Below, piece after piece: positions 52,097 to 59,870 of a DNA stretch of 64,000 nt. The DNA is from Cytophagaceae bacterium. Its GTDB lineage: Bacteria; Bacteroidota; Bacteroidia; Cytophagales; Spirosomataceae. Each line of letters begins with the position of its first letter. Within the stretch, counting starts at the first letter, position 1. The translations under genes were made by a program, and so were the position numbers. The stretch lies in NCBI GenBank assembly GCA_005791165.1, contig SXXW01000034.1, positions 1-64,000 of the forward strand. Direction: 5' to 3'. The notes under the pieces are model-generated. The model was not told where the DNA came from and made no database searches. It saw nothing but the letters and a program-made list of their open reading frames with translations.

Positions 52097-52162
52097 ATGC
52101 ATTTTGAAAACAAAACTTATTACATCGGATATTATTACGCAGGGTATTTCCATTGCGCATAG
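52097..52162 (+). CDS. Tyr-rich leader peptide of the aminotransferase-tyrA operon
   Basis: A 21-codon ORF with a stop TAG at 52160-52162. Its centre encodes YYIGYYYAGYF: six Tyr codons (52118-52123, 52130-52138, 52145-52147) and Phe at 52103 and 52148. This is far above chance and sits directly upstream of tyrosine-synthesis genes. The product is probably not functional as a protein; its translation would report tyrosyl-tRNA supply. The ATG lies 4 bases after a -7 element, so the mRNA may be almost leaderless. It resembles leader peptides of pheA- and trp-type attenuators in other phyla. Confidence 0.8.
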   Translation: MHFENKTYYIGYYYAGYFHCA

Positions 52163-52220
52163 CCGGTTACATAGGTTTTAAATATAACTTACTAACAACC
52201 GGCCCTTCGTCGGTTTTTTT
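52124..52220 (+). promoter_or_regulatory. Ribosome-mediated transcription attenuator (mutually exclusive hairpins)
   Basis: Segment 1, ATCGG (52124-52128), lies between the two Tyr runs and can pair with CCGGT (52163-52167, one G-U). Segment 2, GCCGGTT (52162-52168), begins at the last base of the leader stop codon. Segment 3, AACCGGC (52197-52203), is perfectly complementary to segment 2 and is also the 5' arm of the terminator. Segment 4 is GTCGGTT (52209-52215), followed by T. A ribosome stalled at Tyr codons would mask segment 1 and let 2 pair with 3 (read-through). A ribosome reaching the stop would mask segment 2 and let 3 pair with 4 (termination). Confidence 0.75.
52197..52220 (+). 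terminator. Attenuator terminator of the tyrosine operon
   Basis: AACCGGC (52197-52203) pairs with GTCGGTT (52209-52215, one G-U) around loop CCTTC. Seven T follow (52214-52220). It ends 5 bases before the aminotransferase ATG, leaving no space for another promoter. Confidence 0.85.
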
Positions 52221-52225
52221 GTTTT

Positions 52226-53401
52226 ATGAGCTTACATATATCCACAGCATCTAGGTTAAATTCGGTTGAAGAATATTATTTTTCAACCAAATTAAAGCAG
52301 ATAGCCCAATTTAAAGCAGAGGGAATTCCAGTCATTAACATTGGCATTGGTAGCCCCGATTTGGCCCCTTCGCAAAAAACGATTGATGCCCTAACGGCTG
52401 CTGCAGCAAATCCGAATAACCATGCCTACCAAGGATATCAAGGAATACCGGCATTAAGAAAGGCATTTGCTGATTTTTATGCCACACATTATCAGGTAAC
52501 ATTAAATTCCGATTCTGAGGTTCTTCCCTTGATTGGATCCAAGGAAGGAATTATGCACATTGCCATGGCCTATTTAGAAGCTGGGGACGAAACGCTAATT
52601 CCAAATCCTGGATATCCTACTTACCAAGCAGCTTGCTCATTAGCCGGGGCAAAGGTTTTAACCTACGAATTGTCTGAAAAAACAGGCTGGCTTCCAGATT
52701 TGAAAGCGCTTGAATTAAAGGATTTATCGAAGGTGAAAATCATGTGGGTAAACTATCCGCATATGCCAACTGGAGCAAACGCGGATGATGCATTTTTTGA
52801 AGAATTGAGAAAATTCGCGTTAAAGCATTCCATTTTAATTGTGAATGACAACCCTTATAGCTTTATTTTAAATGATAAACCCATATCGATGTTATCCATT
52901 CCTGGGATGATGGAGGTGGGCATTGAACTAAATTCCTTGTCAAAATCCCATAATATGGCGGGCTGGAGAATAGGTGCCCTGTTAGGCAAATCGGCGTTTT
53001 TAAATCCTGTTTTAAAGTTTAAATCGAACATGGATTCAGGGATGTTTTTGCCTTTACAATTAGCGGCCGTTGAAGCTCTTTCGGCAGATATCAAGTGGTT
53101 TGAACAACAAAATGAAATATATAAGTCGCGCCAAAAACGGGTGTTTGAACTACTAGATTTATTAGCCTGCACCTACGACAAAGCGCAATCAGGGATGTTT
53201 GTATGGGCAAAAACGCCTGACAATTTTAGCTCAGGCTATGAATTATCGGATCAAATATTAATCGAAAATGCGGTTTTCATCACACCTGGAGGGATATTTG
53301 GATCACAAGGAAATAAGTATATCCGCATATCGTTATGTGCAAAAGAAGAAGTGTTTAAGGAAGTTATTCAGCGCATTAAATCTAAATCAAATGGAATCTA
53401 A
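52226..53401 (+). CDS. Class I/II pyridoxal-phosphate aminotransferase (probably aromatic amino acid)
   Basis: A 391-residue fold-type I aminotransferase. SRLNSVEEYYFSTKLKQIAQ and INIGIGSPDLAPSQKTIDAL start the protein, LIPNPGYPTYQAACSLAGAK and NYPHMPTGAN follow, and the PLP lysine is in NSLSKSHNMAGWRIGAL. Closest in style to aspartate/aromatic aminotransferases. Its place behind a Tyr-rich attenuator and overlapping tyrA suggests it transaminates 4-hydroxyphenylpyruvate or phenylpyruvate. Family assignment is firm; substrate is inferred from context. Confidence 0.88.
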   Translation: MSLHISTASRLNSVEEYYFSTKLKQIAQFKAEGIPVINIGIGSPDLAPSQKTIDALTAAAANPNNHAYQGYQGIPALRKAFADFYATHYQVTLNSDSEVLPLIGSKEGIMHIAMAYLEAGDETLIPNPGYPTYQAACSLAGAKVLTYELSEKTGWLPDLKALELKDLSKVKIMWVNYPHMPTGANADDAFFEELRKFALKHSILIVNDNPYSFILNDKPISMLSIPGMMEVGIELNSLSKSHNMAGWRIGALLGKSAFLNPVLKFKSNMDSGMFLPLQLAAVEALSADIKWFEQQNEIYKSRQKRVFELLDLLACTYDKAQSGMFVWAKTPDNFSSGYELSDQILIENAVFITPGGIFGSQGNKYIRISLCAKEEVFKEVIQRIKSKSNGI

Positions 53402-54263
53402 ACAAAAGGTAGGGGTTATCGGCATCGGGTTAATTGGCGGTTCCATCGCCTTAGGACTTCGTGAAAGCGGTTGGGCTTCTGAAATAATCGGCATCGATTC
53501 CAATCCTGAACACCAATCAAAGGCCTTATCGCTCCGATTAGTTGACCGCGTAATGACGTGGGAAAACGCATTACAAGAAGTAGATATTTTTGTTACATCC
53601 ACCCCAGTTGATGTATTAGTCAGCATCATTCCTGAAATATTAGATCATTTAAAACCTCATCAATTGATCATCGAGGTAGGTTCTACAAAAAGTCCCGTAT
53701 TTGAAGCACTAAAAAATCACCCAAAACGCGCCCAATTCGTTTCAACACACCCAATGGCCGGCACCGAATTTTCGGGTCCTGAAGCGGCTGTTCTTGGACT
53801 TTTTAAAAACAAAACCTGTGTCATTTGCGACAAAGAATTAAGCTCAGCTTCAGCCATACAAATCATTGAAGACCTATATGCAAATGGTCTACACATGCAA
53901 TTGATTTACATGGATTCCATTGGTCACGATGTTCATACGGCCTATATTTCACATATTTCACATATCTGTTCCTTTGCCTTAGCGAACACCGTTTTGGAAA
54001 AAGAAAAGGATGAAAAAAGGATTTTTGAATTGGCTTCCACGGGTTTTGAATCGACGGTTCGTTTAGCCAAATCCTCCCCAGAAACCTGGAGCCAGATTTT
54101 CCACCAGAACCAAGAAAATTTATTAGACGTCTTAGACGAATACATCAATACGCTGCTGAAATACAAAGGCTTAATGCTCGCCGGAAGCTATGACAAACTC
54201 AAAGATGAGTTAAGCAAAGCCAATGACATAGGCAGAATTCTAAACAATAAAAAAGGCCTTTAG
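53391..54263 (+). CDS. tyrA: Prephenate dehydrogenase
   Basis: A 290-residue TyrA converting prephenate to 4-hydroxyphenylpyruvate. The ATG at 53391 overlaps the aminotransferase stop by 11 bases and leads straight into the NAD loop VGVIGIGLIGGSIALGL; the frame upstream runs through the other gene and is not used. FVSTHPMAGTEFSGPEAA, the DSIGHDVHTAYISHISHICS helix and the VRLAKSSPETWSQIFHQN segment are diagnostic. There is no fused chorismate mutase or ACT domain, so regulation may rest on the leader. A terminator overlaps the stop. Confidence 0.93.
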   Translation: MESKQKVGVIGIGLIGGSIALGLRESGWASEIIGIDSNPEHQSKALSLRLVDRVMTWENALQEVDIFVTSTPVDVLVSIIPEILDHLKPHQLIIEVGSTKSPVFEALKNHPKRAQFVSTHPMAGTEFSGPEAAVLGLFKNKTCVICDKELSSASAIQIIEDLYANGLHMQLIYMDSIGHDVHTAYISHISHICSFALANTVLEKEKDEKRIFELASTGFESTVRLAKSSPETWSQIFHQNQENLLDVLDEYINTLLKYKGLMLAGSYDKLKDELSKANDIGRILNNKKGL

Positions 54264-54285
54264 GTGAGTTCCTAAAAGCCTTTTT
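54250..54285. terminator. Bidirectional terminator after tyrA and the DUF1080 gene
   Basis: AAAAAGGCCTTTAGG (54250-54264) pairs with CCTAAAAGCCTTTTT (54271-54285) with one mismatch around TGAGTT. The left arm contains the tyrA stop codon. The A run on the other side also serves the converging DUF1080 gene, whose stop is 18 bases away. Confidence 0.85.
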
Positions 54286-54302
54286 CAAAATTTTTATTTC
54301 AG

Positions 54303-55160
54303 CTATTTACGCTTCTTTTTAAACGTGCAATCGCTCGGTTTTGATTTAATAAAATAGGATTTATAATTTAAGGCTAATGGATCCATGCAGCCTTCCAAAT
54401 TTAGAATTTCAATATTTTTAAACTCAACAGGATGGCTTTCACTTTGAAGTGAGATATAGCCATCGGTCAACAACTGTCCCTTCGTTCCAAAAACAACTTC
54501 TTGGCCACTGACATTACCACCACCAATTTGAGGCTTTTGGTAGGACAGAACGATTTGTTCATTAATTAAATGTTGGACCAAAGAATCTCCCAACACATAA
54601 ACTTCCGCTTTTACCCATTGATCACCATGATAGGTTTCTGAAGTAGAATTGATGCAATGTGGAGTAAATAATTTCCCATTCATTTCCACATTTGTGCCTG
54701 GCGTACATAAATTACACGTGGTGCGTTTGTCCTTTCCATTGCCGCCCAACAATTGAACTTCGATCGAAACAGGAAAATCCTGGTTTTTTCCCATCGTTTG
54801 AGGAGCTTGGCCATGAATCATAATTCCACTATTTCGCGTGGCCCAACCAGGACCATTAATGGCTTGATCACCCACAAATCGGTAGTTCAAACGTATGCGG
54901 TAATAACTGAACTTGTCTTTATAAAAAATATGACCAAATCGTTCATTAAATGAATCATAAGCATCATACCTTACGACTAATTTTCCATCTTCCACACGAA
55001 AGGTATTTCCAAAATTTTCGCCAGAAGCATAATTTCGAATCTTAGGAGTCCATCCCGTTAAATCCTTCCCGTTAAACATGGAGATCCATTCCTCTTTAGA
55101 AGCTTTTTGCCCCATTAAACTGGTGGAGACAAACAATAAAAGCAGTCCTAATTTTTTCAT
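54303..55160 (-). CDS. DUF1080 family protein (3-keto-disaccharide hydrolase-like), exported, with extra C-terminal module
   Basis: A 285-residue DUF1080 protein with a signal peptide (MKKLGLLLLFVSTSLMGQ). The domain begins ISMFNGKDLTGWTPKIRN and contains SGIMIHGQAPQTMGKNQDFP, SIEVQLLGGNGKDKRTTCNL and GYISLQSESHPVEFKNIEIL. About 30 residues follow with GCMDPLALNYKSYFIKSKPS, a Cys-containing motif repeated in many Bacteroidota surface proteins. Its start overlaps the PAP2 gene by 4 bases (ATGA). Hydrolysis of a keto-glycoside is possible; sugar binding alone is the alternative. Confidence 0.87.
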   Translation of the reverse strand: MKKLGLLLLFVSTSLMGQKASKEEWISMFNGKDLTGWTPKIRNYASGENFGNTFRVEDGKLVVRYDAYDSFNERFGHIFYKDKFSYYRIRLNYRFVGDQAINGPGWATRNSGIMIHGQAPQTMGKNQDFPVSIEVQLLGGNGKDKRTTCNLCTPGTNVEMNGKLFTPHCINSTSETYHGDQWVKAEVYVLGDSLVQHLINEQIVLSYQKPQIGGGNVSGQEVVFGTKGQLLTDGYISLQSESHPVEFKNIEILNLEGCMDPLALNYKSYFIKSKPSDCTFKKKRK

Positions 55161-56467
55161 AATAAGTTTAGTTTTTTAAGTATATGATTTCCTAGTTTTT
55201 TACCTTGTGATTGACCCGAAGTGATACCATCCATAAAATGAATACCCCCATATAAACGTGATATACTCGCTTCCTCAGCCGCTTGATTAAATGACTTAAA
55301 AGGTCTAGCCTCGATACCATATCGCGTTTCCACCGTATCCACATAAGAAAAATTCTCTCCTATGAAATGTGTTAATATCACAGCGGCAGTAGATGAAACC
55401 GTTGAATGGCCACTCGGATACTCCGGAAATGGAGGTGTCTGTAAAAAAGGTTTCCAACTAGGATCGATTAATTTTCTAACAGCTGTTTCTGGCCGAATGC
55501 GATTGCTGTGGTATTTCTCACGCCAACAAACCCAAAAGGCGTCTTGCATGCTCACAGATAATACGGTGCGGACCAATAAACTATGCCCGAAATCTAATTT
55601 TTTCTTTGCACAGGCTATGGCTGAAATACCCATCCAATGTGCGCCAGGAGAAATCTTTTTCATGGCAATAAGTAAATGACCATTGGAGGACAGTGCAAAA
55701 GGATTACAGTCCCAAAAAGCGGCAATTTTCTGCTCTTCCTGTTTTTTACCCACCAAATAAACCTGGTTTGCTAACGTATAAAACTCAGAACGCTGATCGC
55801 TTGAATATGCTTTTGGGGGGTCAATTTCAAATTCCGAAACTTCAGATTCAGACAATGAATAATTTCTGATTTTAGCAAAATAGGGCTCAACAGCCGGAAA
55901 GTAGCCCGGGGGAGTTGGATACCAATATCCTTCTTTTTTATCAGGGGTATATCGTGGAAAGTTAGACAGTGTATTGTACCGGTCAGCTTTTGCATATCCC
56001 AATATATTCTTGGCCACTAATGCGCCAATAGCCTTAGAATTTTCTATAACCTCTGAAGGTAAGCCAATCGATTTGCATGAATCCAAGTAATTTTTTTCCC
56101 AAAGTTCCATCCGCTTACCAGAGGGCTGGATTTTTTGGGAGACTTCCATCATCGCAATAATAGCCGCTAAATTAGGATCCGAAGTCGTAAAATCGATTTT
56201 CTCAATAGTTGGATATCCATTCAAATGTTCCAAAATACGAGGTAGCGTAGAATCATGCGATGCCATTACCTGATATCCTGCTAAGCAAGTATAGGAGAAA
56301 AACCGCATGGCTAATGGCGGATTTGTGACATCGTGTACCATCAATTCCGTCATTTCACCCAACACCTTATCAATCTCCCGACCCGTAAATTCTACTTTTT
56401 TATTCTCTGTTTTGCAAGAAAAAAAAGCACTCAAACATATCGTGACTAGTAAAATAATTCTCATCAT
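55157..56467 (-). CDS. Vanadium haloperoxidase/PAP2-like lipoprotein
   Basis: A 436-residue lipoprotein (Cys18, lipobox FFSC) of the vanadium-dependent haloperoxidase-related PAP2 superfamily. The phosphate/vanadate site motifs are present: KYHSNRIRPETAV (Lys-x6-Arg-Pro), FPEYPSGHSTVSS (Pro-Ser-Gly-His), and SRLYGGIHFMDGITSG (Ser-Arg and His). It could be a phosphatase or haloperoxidase; sequence alone does not separate the two. Its start overlaps the stop of the ASPIC/UnbV gene by 4 bases and its stop overlaps the next start, so the three genes are one operon. ASPIC/UnbV and PAP2 neighbours are common in Bacteroidota. Confidence 0.87.
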   Translation of the reverse strand: MMRIILLVTICLSAFFSCKTENKKVEFTGREIDKVLGEMTELMVHDVTNPPLAMRFFSYTCLAGYQVMASHDSTLPRILEHLNGYPTIEKIDFTTSDPNLAAIIAMMEVSQKIQPSGKRMELWEKNYLDSCKSIGLPSEVIENSKAIGALVAKNILGYAKADRYNTLSNFPRYTPDKKEGYWYPTPPGYFPAVEPYFAKIRNYSLSESEVSEFEIDPPKAYSSDQRSEFYTLANQVYLVGKKQEEQKIAAFWDCNPFALSSNGHLLIAMKKISPGAHWMGISAIACAKKKLDFGHSLLVRTVLSVSMQDAFWVCWREKYHSNRIRPETAVRKLIDPSWKPFLQTPPFPEYPSGHSTVSSTAAVILTHFIGENFSYVDTVETRYGIEARPFKSFNQAAEEASISRLYGGIHFMDGITSGQSQGKKLGNHILKKLNLL

Positions 56468-59400
56468 TTCAGCATTTTATAGGATTCCACACCCACTGAA
56501 TTAATACCAAAATACCAATGATCCTCCACTTTCAACATGGACCTTACATCACCTTTCAGCCAAAAACCAGTCTTTTTTTGCGGCACCAACTTAAAATTCA
56601 ATTGGCCATCCCCCAGCAACAAAAGTCCATAATTGGAATCCATTTTCCCTATTCGCAATTTTGCATGATTGATATTGCCCGCCATGACTAAATCTAAATG
56701 TCCATCTGCATTCACATCTGCCATTTGAAAAGCAAAAATGGGCGAAGACTGTACGATAGAAGGCAAAGGTTTTGATTCGTATTTACCTCCAGCATTTAGA
56801 CTAAATAAAGATGTTTTTAATTCAGTGGCTTGGTAAATTTTAGCGTCTTTTAATTCATCCTCGGTAAAAATGTCTGAGAGCTTGGCCTCGGCAAAACTTT
56901 GATAATCTGTAAATCGAGGACGCATCATAGAGATCTGTTCCAATAATTCATCTCTTGTTAAAAATGGCACTTTAATGCCTTTCACATACGTAGTTAAAAT
57001 CGGCTCAACAGATCCATTGGAATCAAAATCTTTCACATATAACTCCATAGGTTCTGCAATAGAAGCCTTATATTGAGAGTTTAATCCTTGGTTACCCACT
57101 AATAATTCAAACTTCCCATCTTTATTTAAATCCTCAATCATTAGCGTATTCCATAAGCCTGAAGGGGATTCATCAAAAAATGTCATCGTAACATTTATCG
57201 ATTTACCTTTATCAAAATTGAAAATTTGCAAAGGCATAAACTCACCAATAATGATCAATTCAGATTTCTGGTCTCCATTCAAATCTTTAAATTCAGCATC
57301 TGTGACCATGCCTATCGATTGAATCTCCGGATAATTTATACTTACATCCAAAAATTTACCATTCCCTTGATTTAACAATAATTGGCTCTTGGGAACTTGA
57401 GGATATTGGCCTGGAATGACCCGAGCACCCACAAATAAATCAGGTAATTTATCCGCATTTAAATCAATCCTAGTGACGCACGAATGAGAACCATTTGGAT
57501 TAGGTAATTTGTTTTTAGATAAAGAGAAATTGCCCTTTCCATCATTCAAATAAATCCGATCTTGCAAATAAGTAGAAGTAGGTTCCAAATTAGCATAACC
57601 GCCACTAGCCACATATAAATCAACATCTCCGTCAGCATCCACATCCATGAACAAAGCATCTGAATCTTCAAAACCCTCAGAACCAGACAAGCCAACAGAT
57701 TTAAATTGCCCCCCTTTTTGCTGGAGAAATAAATGAGCAGGTTTTCCTTGTGAAGCGCCTACAAAAATATCGGAAAGACCGTCTTGATTAACATCGGTAG
57801 ATTTTAAAACGGGGCCCACAAAAGACAAGGGATTGACCAATTGCGTTTGTCGCTTAAAATCACTCACCGGATTAGCTCCAGGGTTTTGAATTAAGGGTTC
57901 AGCGCGAACGAAATACGATTTGTTTTCAAGCTCTTTCGTTTGAATGACCTTGGCATCTTTCTCAAAAAAAGAAATGTTTTTAATTTCTTTAATGCCCTTA
58001 AGCGTTTGAGATTTACCTGAATTCCAAAGCACTTTGACTGAATCAATCTTAGGCGTATTCCCTAATCCTACGTGCAGGCGAGGGCTCATACTGGATTGAT
58101 ATCCTCGATACATATTGGCATAAACAACTTGGGCTTGGCCATTTTGAAAGACGCTTACGCTTGCGCCGGCACCTTTCGTATTTTCGCCTAACCCATGTAA
58201 ATCAATTGAAATAGACTTGTTTTCTTTATAAACTTCGTTGCTTTTATTCTCATAAATAGAAGCCGGTTTATTGATGTTATTGACTATTAGCTCCAGATCA
58301 CCGTCCCCATCTAAATCTGCATAAGCGGCCCCATTGCTATTGGTCGGCATTTCCAAACCCCAATCGGCCGTTACATTTTTAAAAGTCGCATCCTTTTTAT
58401 TTTTAAAAATATAATTGGACACATTGGACGCAGGCATTTTTTGTACAAGCTCTAGGACATTCTCCCTTTGAATCGAATTTTGATTATTTTGAACATAGTC
58501 GCCCATGTACTTCAGAAAATCTAAATTGGTATAATCTCTTAAATATCCGTTAGACACAAAAAGATCTTTCCATCCATCATTATCATAGTCGGCAAACAAG
58601 GCACTCCAGCTCCAGTCCGTATTGGATATTCCGGCCAATTGACCCACTTCTGAAAACATCGTGTTACCTGATGCATTTTTACCCAAATTCAACTGGAGCA
58701 TATTGCGCATGATTTGATGTCCAAAACCAACCTTTAAATTGAAATCATACTTTTCATAATTATCGGGGGACATCAAAAGCTTTTGCCTTAGATTATCTTC
58801 GGGCAACATGTCAAGTGTAAAAATATCGGGCATTAAATCGTTATTGACATCGGCAATATCGTTCCCCATAGAAAAATGGGACATGTGGCCGATGCTTGAA
58901 TTAATGGTATTGGCAAATGATTTACCCGCCTGATTGATATAGAGAAAATCGGGTATGGTGTAATCGTTGGAGACATAAAAATCGGGCCAACCGTCTTGAT
59001 TGACATCTGAAATCCCTACGGCTAAGCCATAGGAAAGTGTGGAACTTTGTATTCCTAACGCTTTTGTTTGATTGATGAATTTTCCTCGTTTGCCAGGATT
59101 GACAAAAAACTGTATACCTGAATTTTCATCAGGTTTATTTAATAAATCGGCGGTACTAGATTCATCCAAAACTGGCAATGATTTTGGATTGTGGTTGACT
59201 AATATCATGTCAAGATCTTGGTCTCGATCATAGTCAAAAAATACAGCATGCGTACTATTAGATGGACTATCTAAACCATAGCTTTCAGCCTCATCTTTAA
59301 ATGTGGGAATGCCCGAATCATCATTCCCTTGATTGATAAACAATTGATTTCTTTTTTTATCAGGTGGCAAATTCCCTGAATAACATAGGTAAATGTCTAA

Positions 59401-59790
59401 TTTATGATCTCCATTTATATCCACAAAGCTAACGCCAGTCTTCCAGGGACCTGGTCGGCCAGTCACGCCAGCCTGTTGGGCCACCTCCTTGAATTTCAAA
59501 TTACCTTCATTGATATACAGATGATTATCCTCCATGTTACTAGAAAAGTACATGTCTTCTTTTCCGTCTCCATTGAGGTCACCTGTAGCAACCCCGCCCC
59601 CATTGTAAAAATATTCATACATGAGGACATTGGTATTTAACCCTTCTTGAATGTTATTTTGAAAATTAACTTGGGTTTGTTCTGGACTTAATAATGAAAA
59701 CAATTGAGGTTCGGAGACCTCTACAGATTCTTTGGATTTTTGGCATCCCAAAAGAAACAATAAAGAAAATAACAGGTAGTATTTTGGCAC
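56464..59790 (-). CDS. FG-GAP/VCBS repeat lipoprotein with ASPIC/UnbV domain
   Basis: An 1108-residue lipoprotein (Cys16, LLGC), start codon GTG; a stop lies in frame just upstream with no ATG between. The body has many FG-GAP/VCBS repeats forming beta propellers with Asp-rich calcium loops (GDLNGDGKEDMYFSSNMEDN, VDINGDHKLDIYLCYS, DYDNDGWKDLFVSN, DLDGDGDLELIVNN, DVDADGDVDLYVASGG). An ASPIC/UnbV domain lies around 540-615 (STKGAGASVSV-type GENTKGAGASVSVFQNG, SSMSPRLHVGLGNTPKIDSV). It is likely a surface binding protein tied to the SusC/SusD pair upstream. Confidence 0.92.
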   Translation of the reverse strand: MPKYYLLFSLLFLLGCQKSKESVEVSEPQLFSLLSPEQTQVNFQNNIQEGLNTNVLMYEYFYNGGGVATGDLNGDGKEDMYFSSNMEDNHLYINEGNLKFKEVAQQAGVTGRPGPWKTGVSFVDINGDHKLDIYLCYSGNLPPDKKRNQLFINQGNDDSGIPTFKDEAESYGLDSPSNSTHAVFFDYDRDQDLDMILVNHNPKSLPVLDESSTADLLNKPDENSGIQFFVNPGKRGKFINQTKALGIQSSTLSYGLAVGISDVNQDGWPDFYVSNDYTIPDFLYINQAGKSFANTINSSIGHMSHFSMGNDIADVNNDLMPDIFTLDMLPEDNLRQKLLMSPDNYEKYDFNLKVGFGHQIMRNMLQLNLGKNASGNTMFSEVGQLAGISNTDWSWSALFADYDNDGWKDLFVSNGYLRDYTNLDFLKYMGDYVQNNQNSIQRENVLELVQKMPASNVSNYIFKNKKDATFKNVTADWGLEMPTNSNGAAYADLDGDGDLELIVNNINKPASIYENKSNEVYKENKSISIDLHGLGENTKGAGASVSVFQNGQAQVVYANMYRGYQSSMSPRLHVGLGNTPKIDSVKVLWNSGKSQTLKGIKEIKNISFFEKDAKVIQTKELENKSYFVRAEPLIQNPGANPVSDFKRQTQLVNPLSFVGPVLKSTDVNQDGLSDIFVGASQGKPAHLFLQQKGGQFKSVGLSGSEGFEDSDALFMDVDADGDVDLYVASGGYANLEPTSTYLQDRIYLNDGKGNFSLSKNKLPNPNGSHSCVTRIDLNADKLPDLFVGARVIPGQYPQVPKSQLLLNQGNGKFLDVSINYPEIQSIGMVTDAEFKDLNGDQKSELIIIGEFMPLQIFNFDKGKSINVTMTFFDESPSGLWNTLMIEDLNKDGKFELLVGNQGLNSQYKASIAEPMELYVKDFDSNGSVEPILTTYVKGIKVPFLTRDELLEQISMMRPRFTDYQSFAEAKLSDIFTEDELKDAKIYQATELKTSLFSLNAGGKYESKPLPSIVQSSPIFAFQMADVNADGHLDLVMAGNINHAKLRIGKMDSNYGLLLLGDGQLNFKLVPQKKTGFWLKGDVRSMLKVEDHWYFGINSVGVESYKMLK

Positions 59791-59812
59791 GAAATATTTT
59801 TATGCTAAAAAT

Positions 59813-59857
59813 AAAAAAAGGAAATGGGAAAGTCCTTAAACTTCCCCATTTCCTTTA
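59813..59857 (-). terminator. Intrinsic terminator between SusD and the ASPIC/UnbV gene
   Basis: On the minus strand AAAGGAAATGGG pairs with CCCATTTCCTTT (12 pairs plus an inner GAAG-type extension), followed by seven T. It lies 14 bases after the SusD stop and ends 22 bases before the GTG of the next co-directional gene. Confidence 0.85.
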
Positions 59858-59870
59858 AAATTAATTTGGA

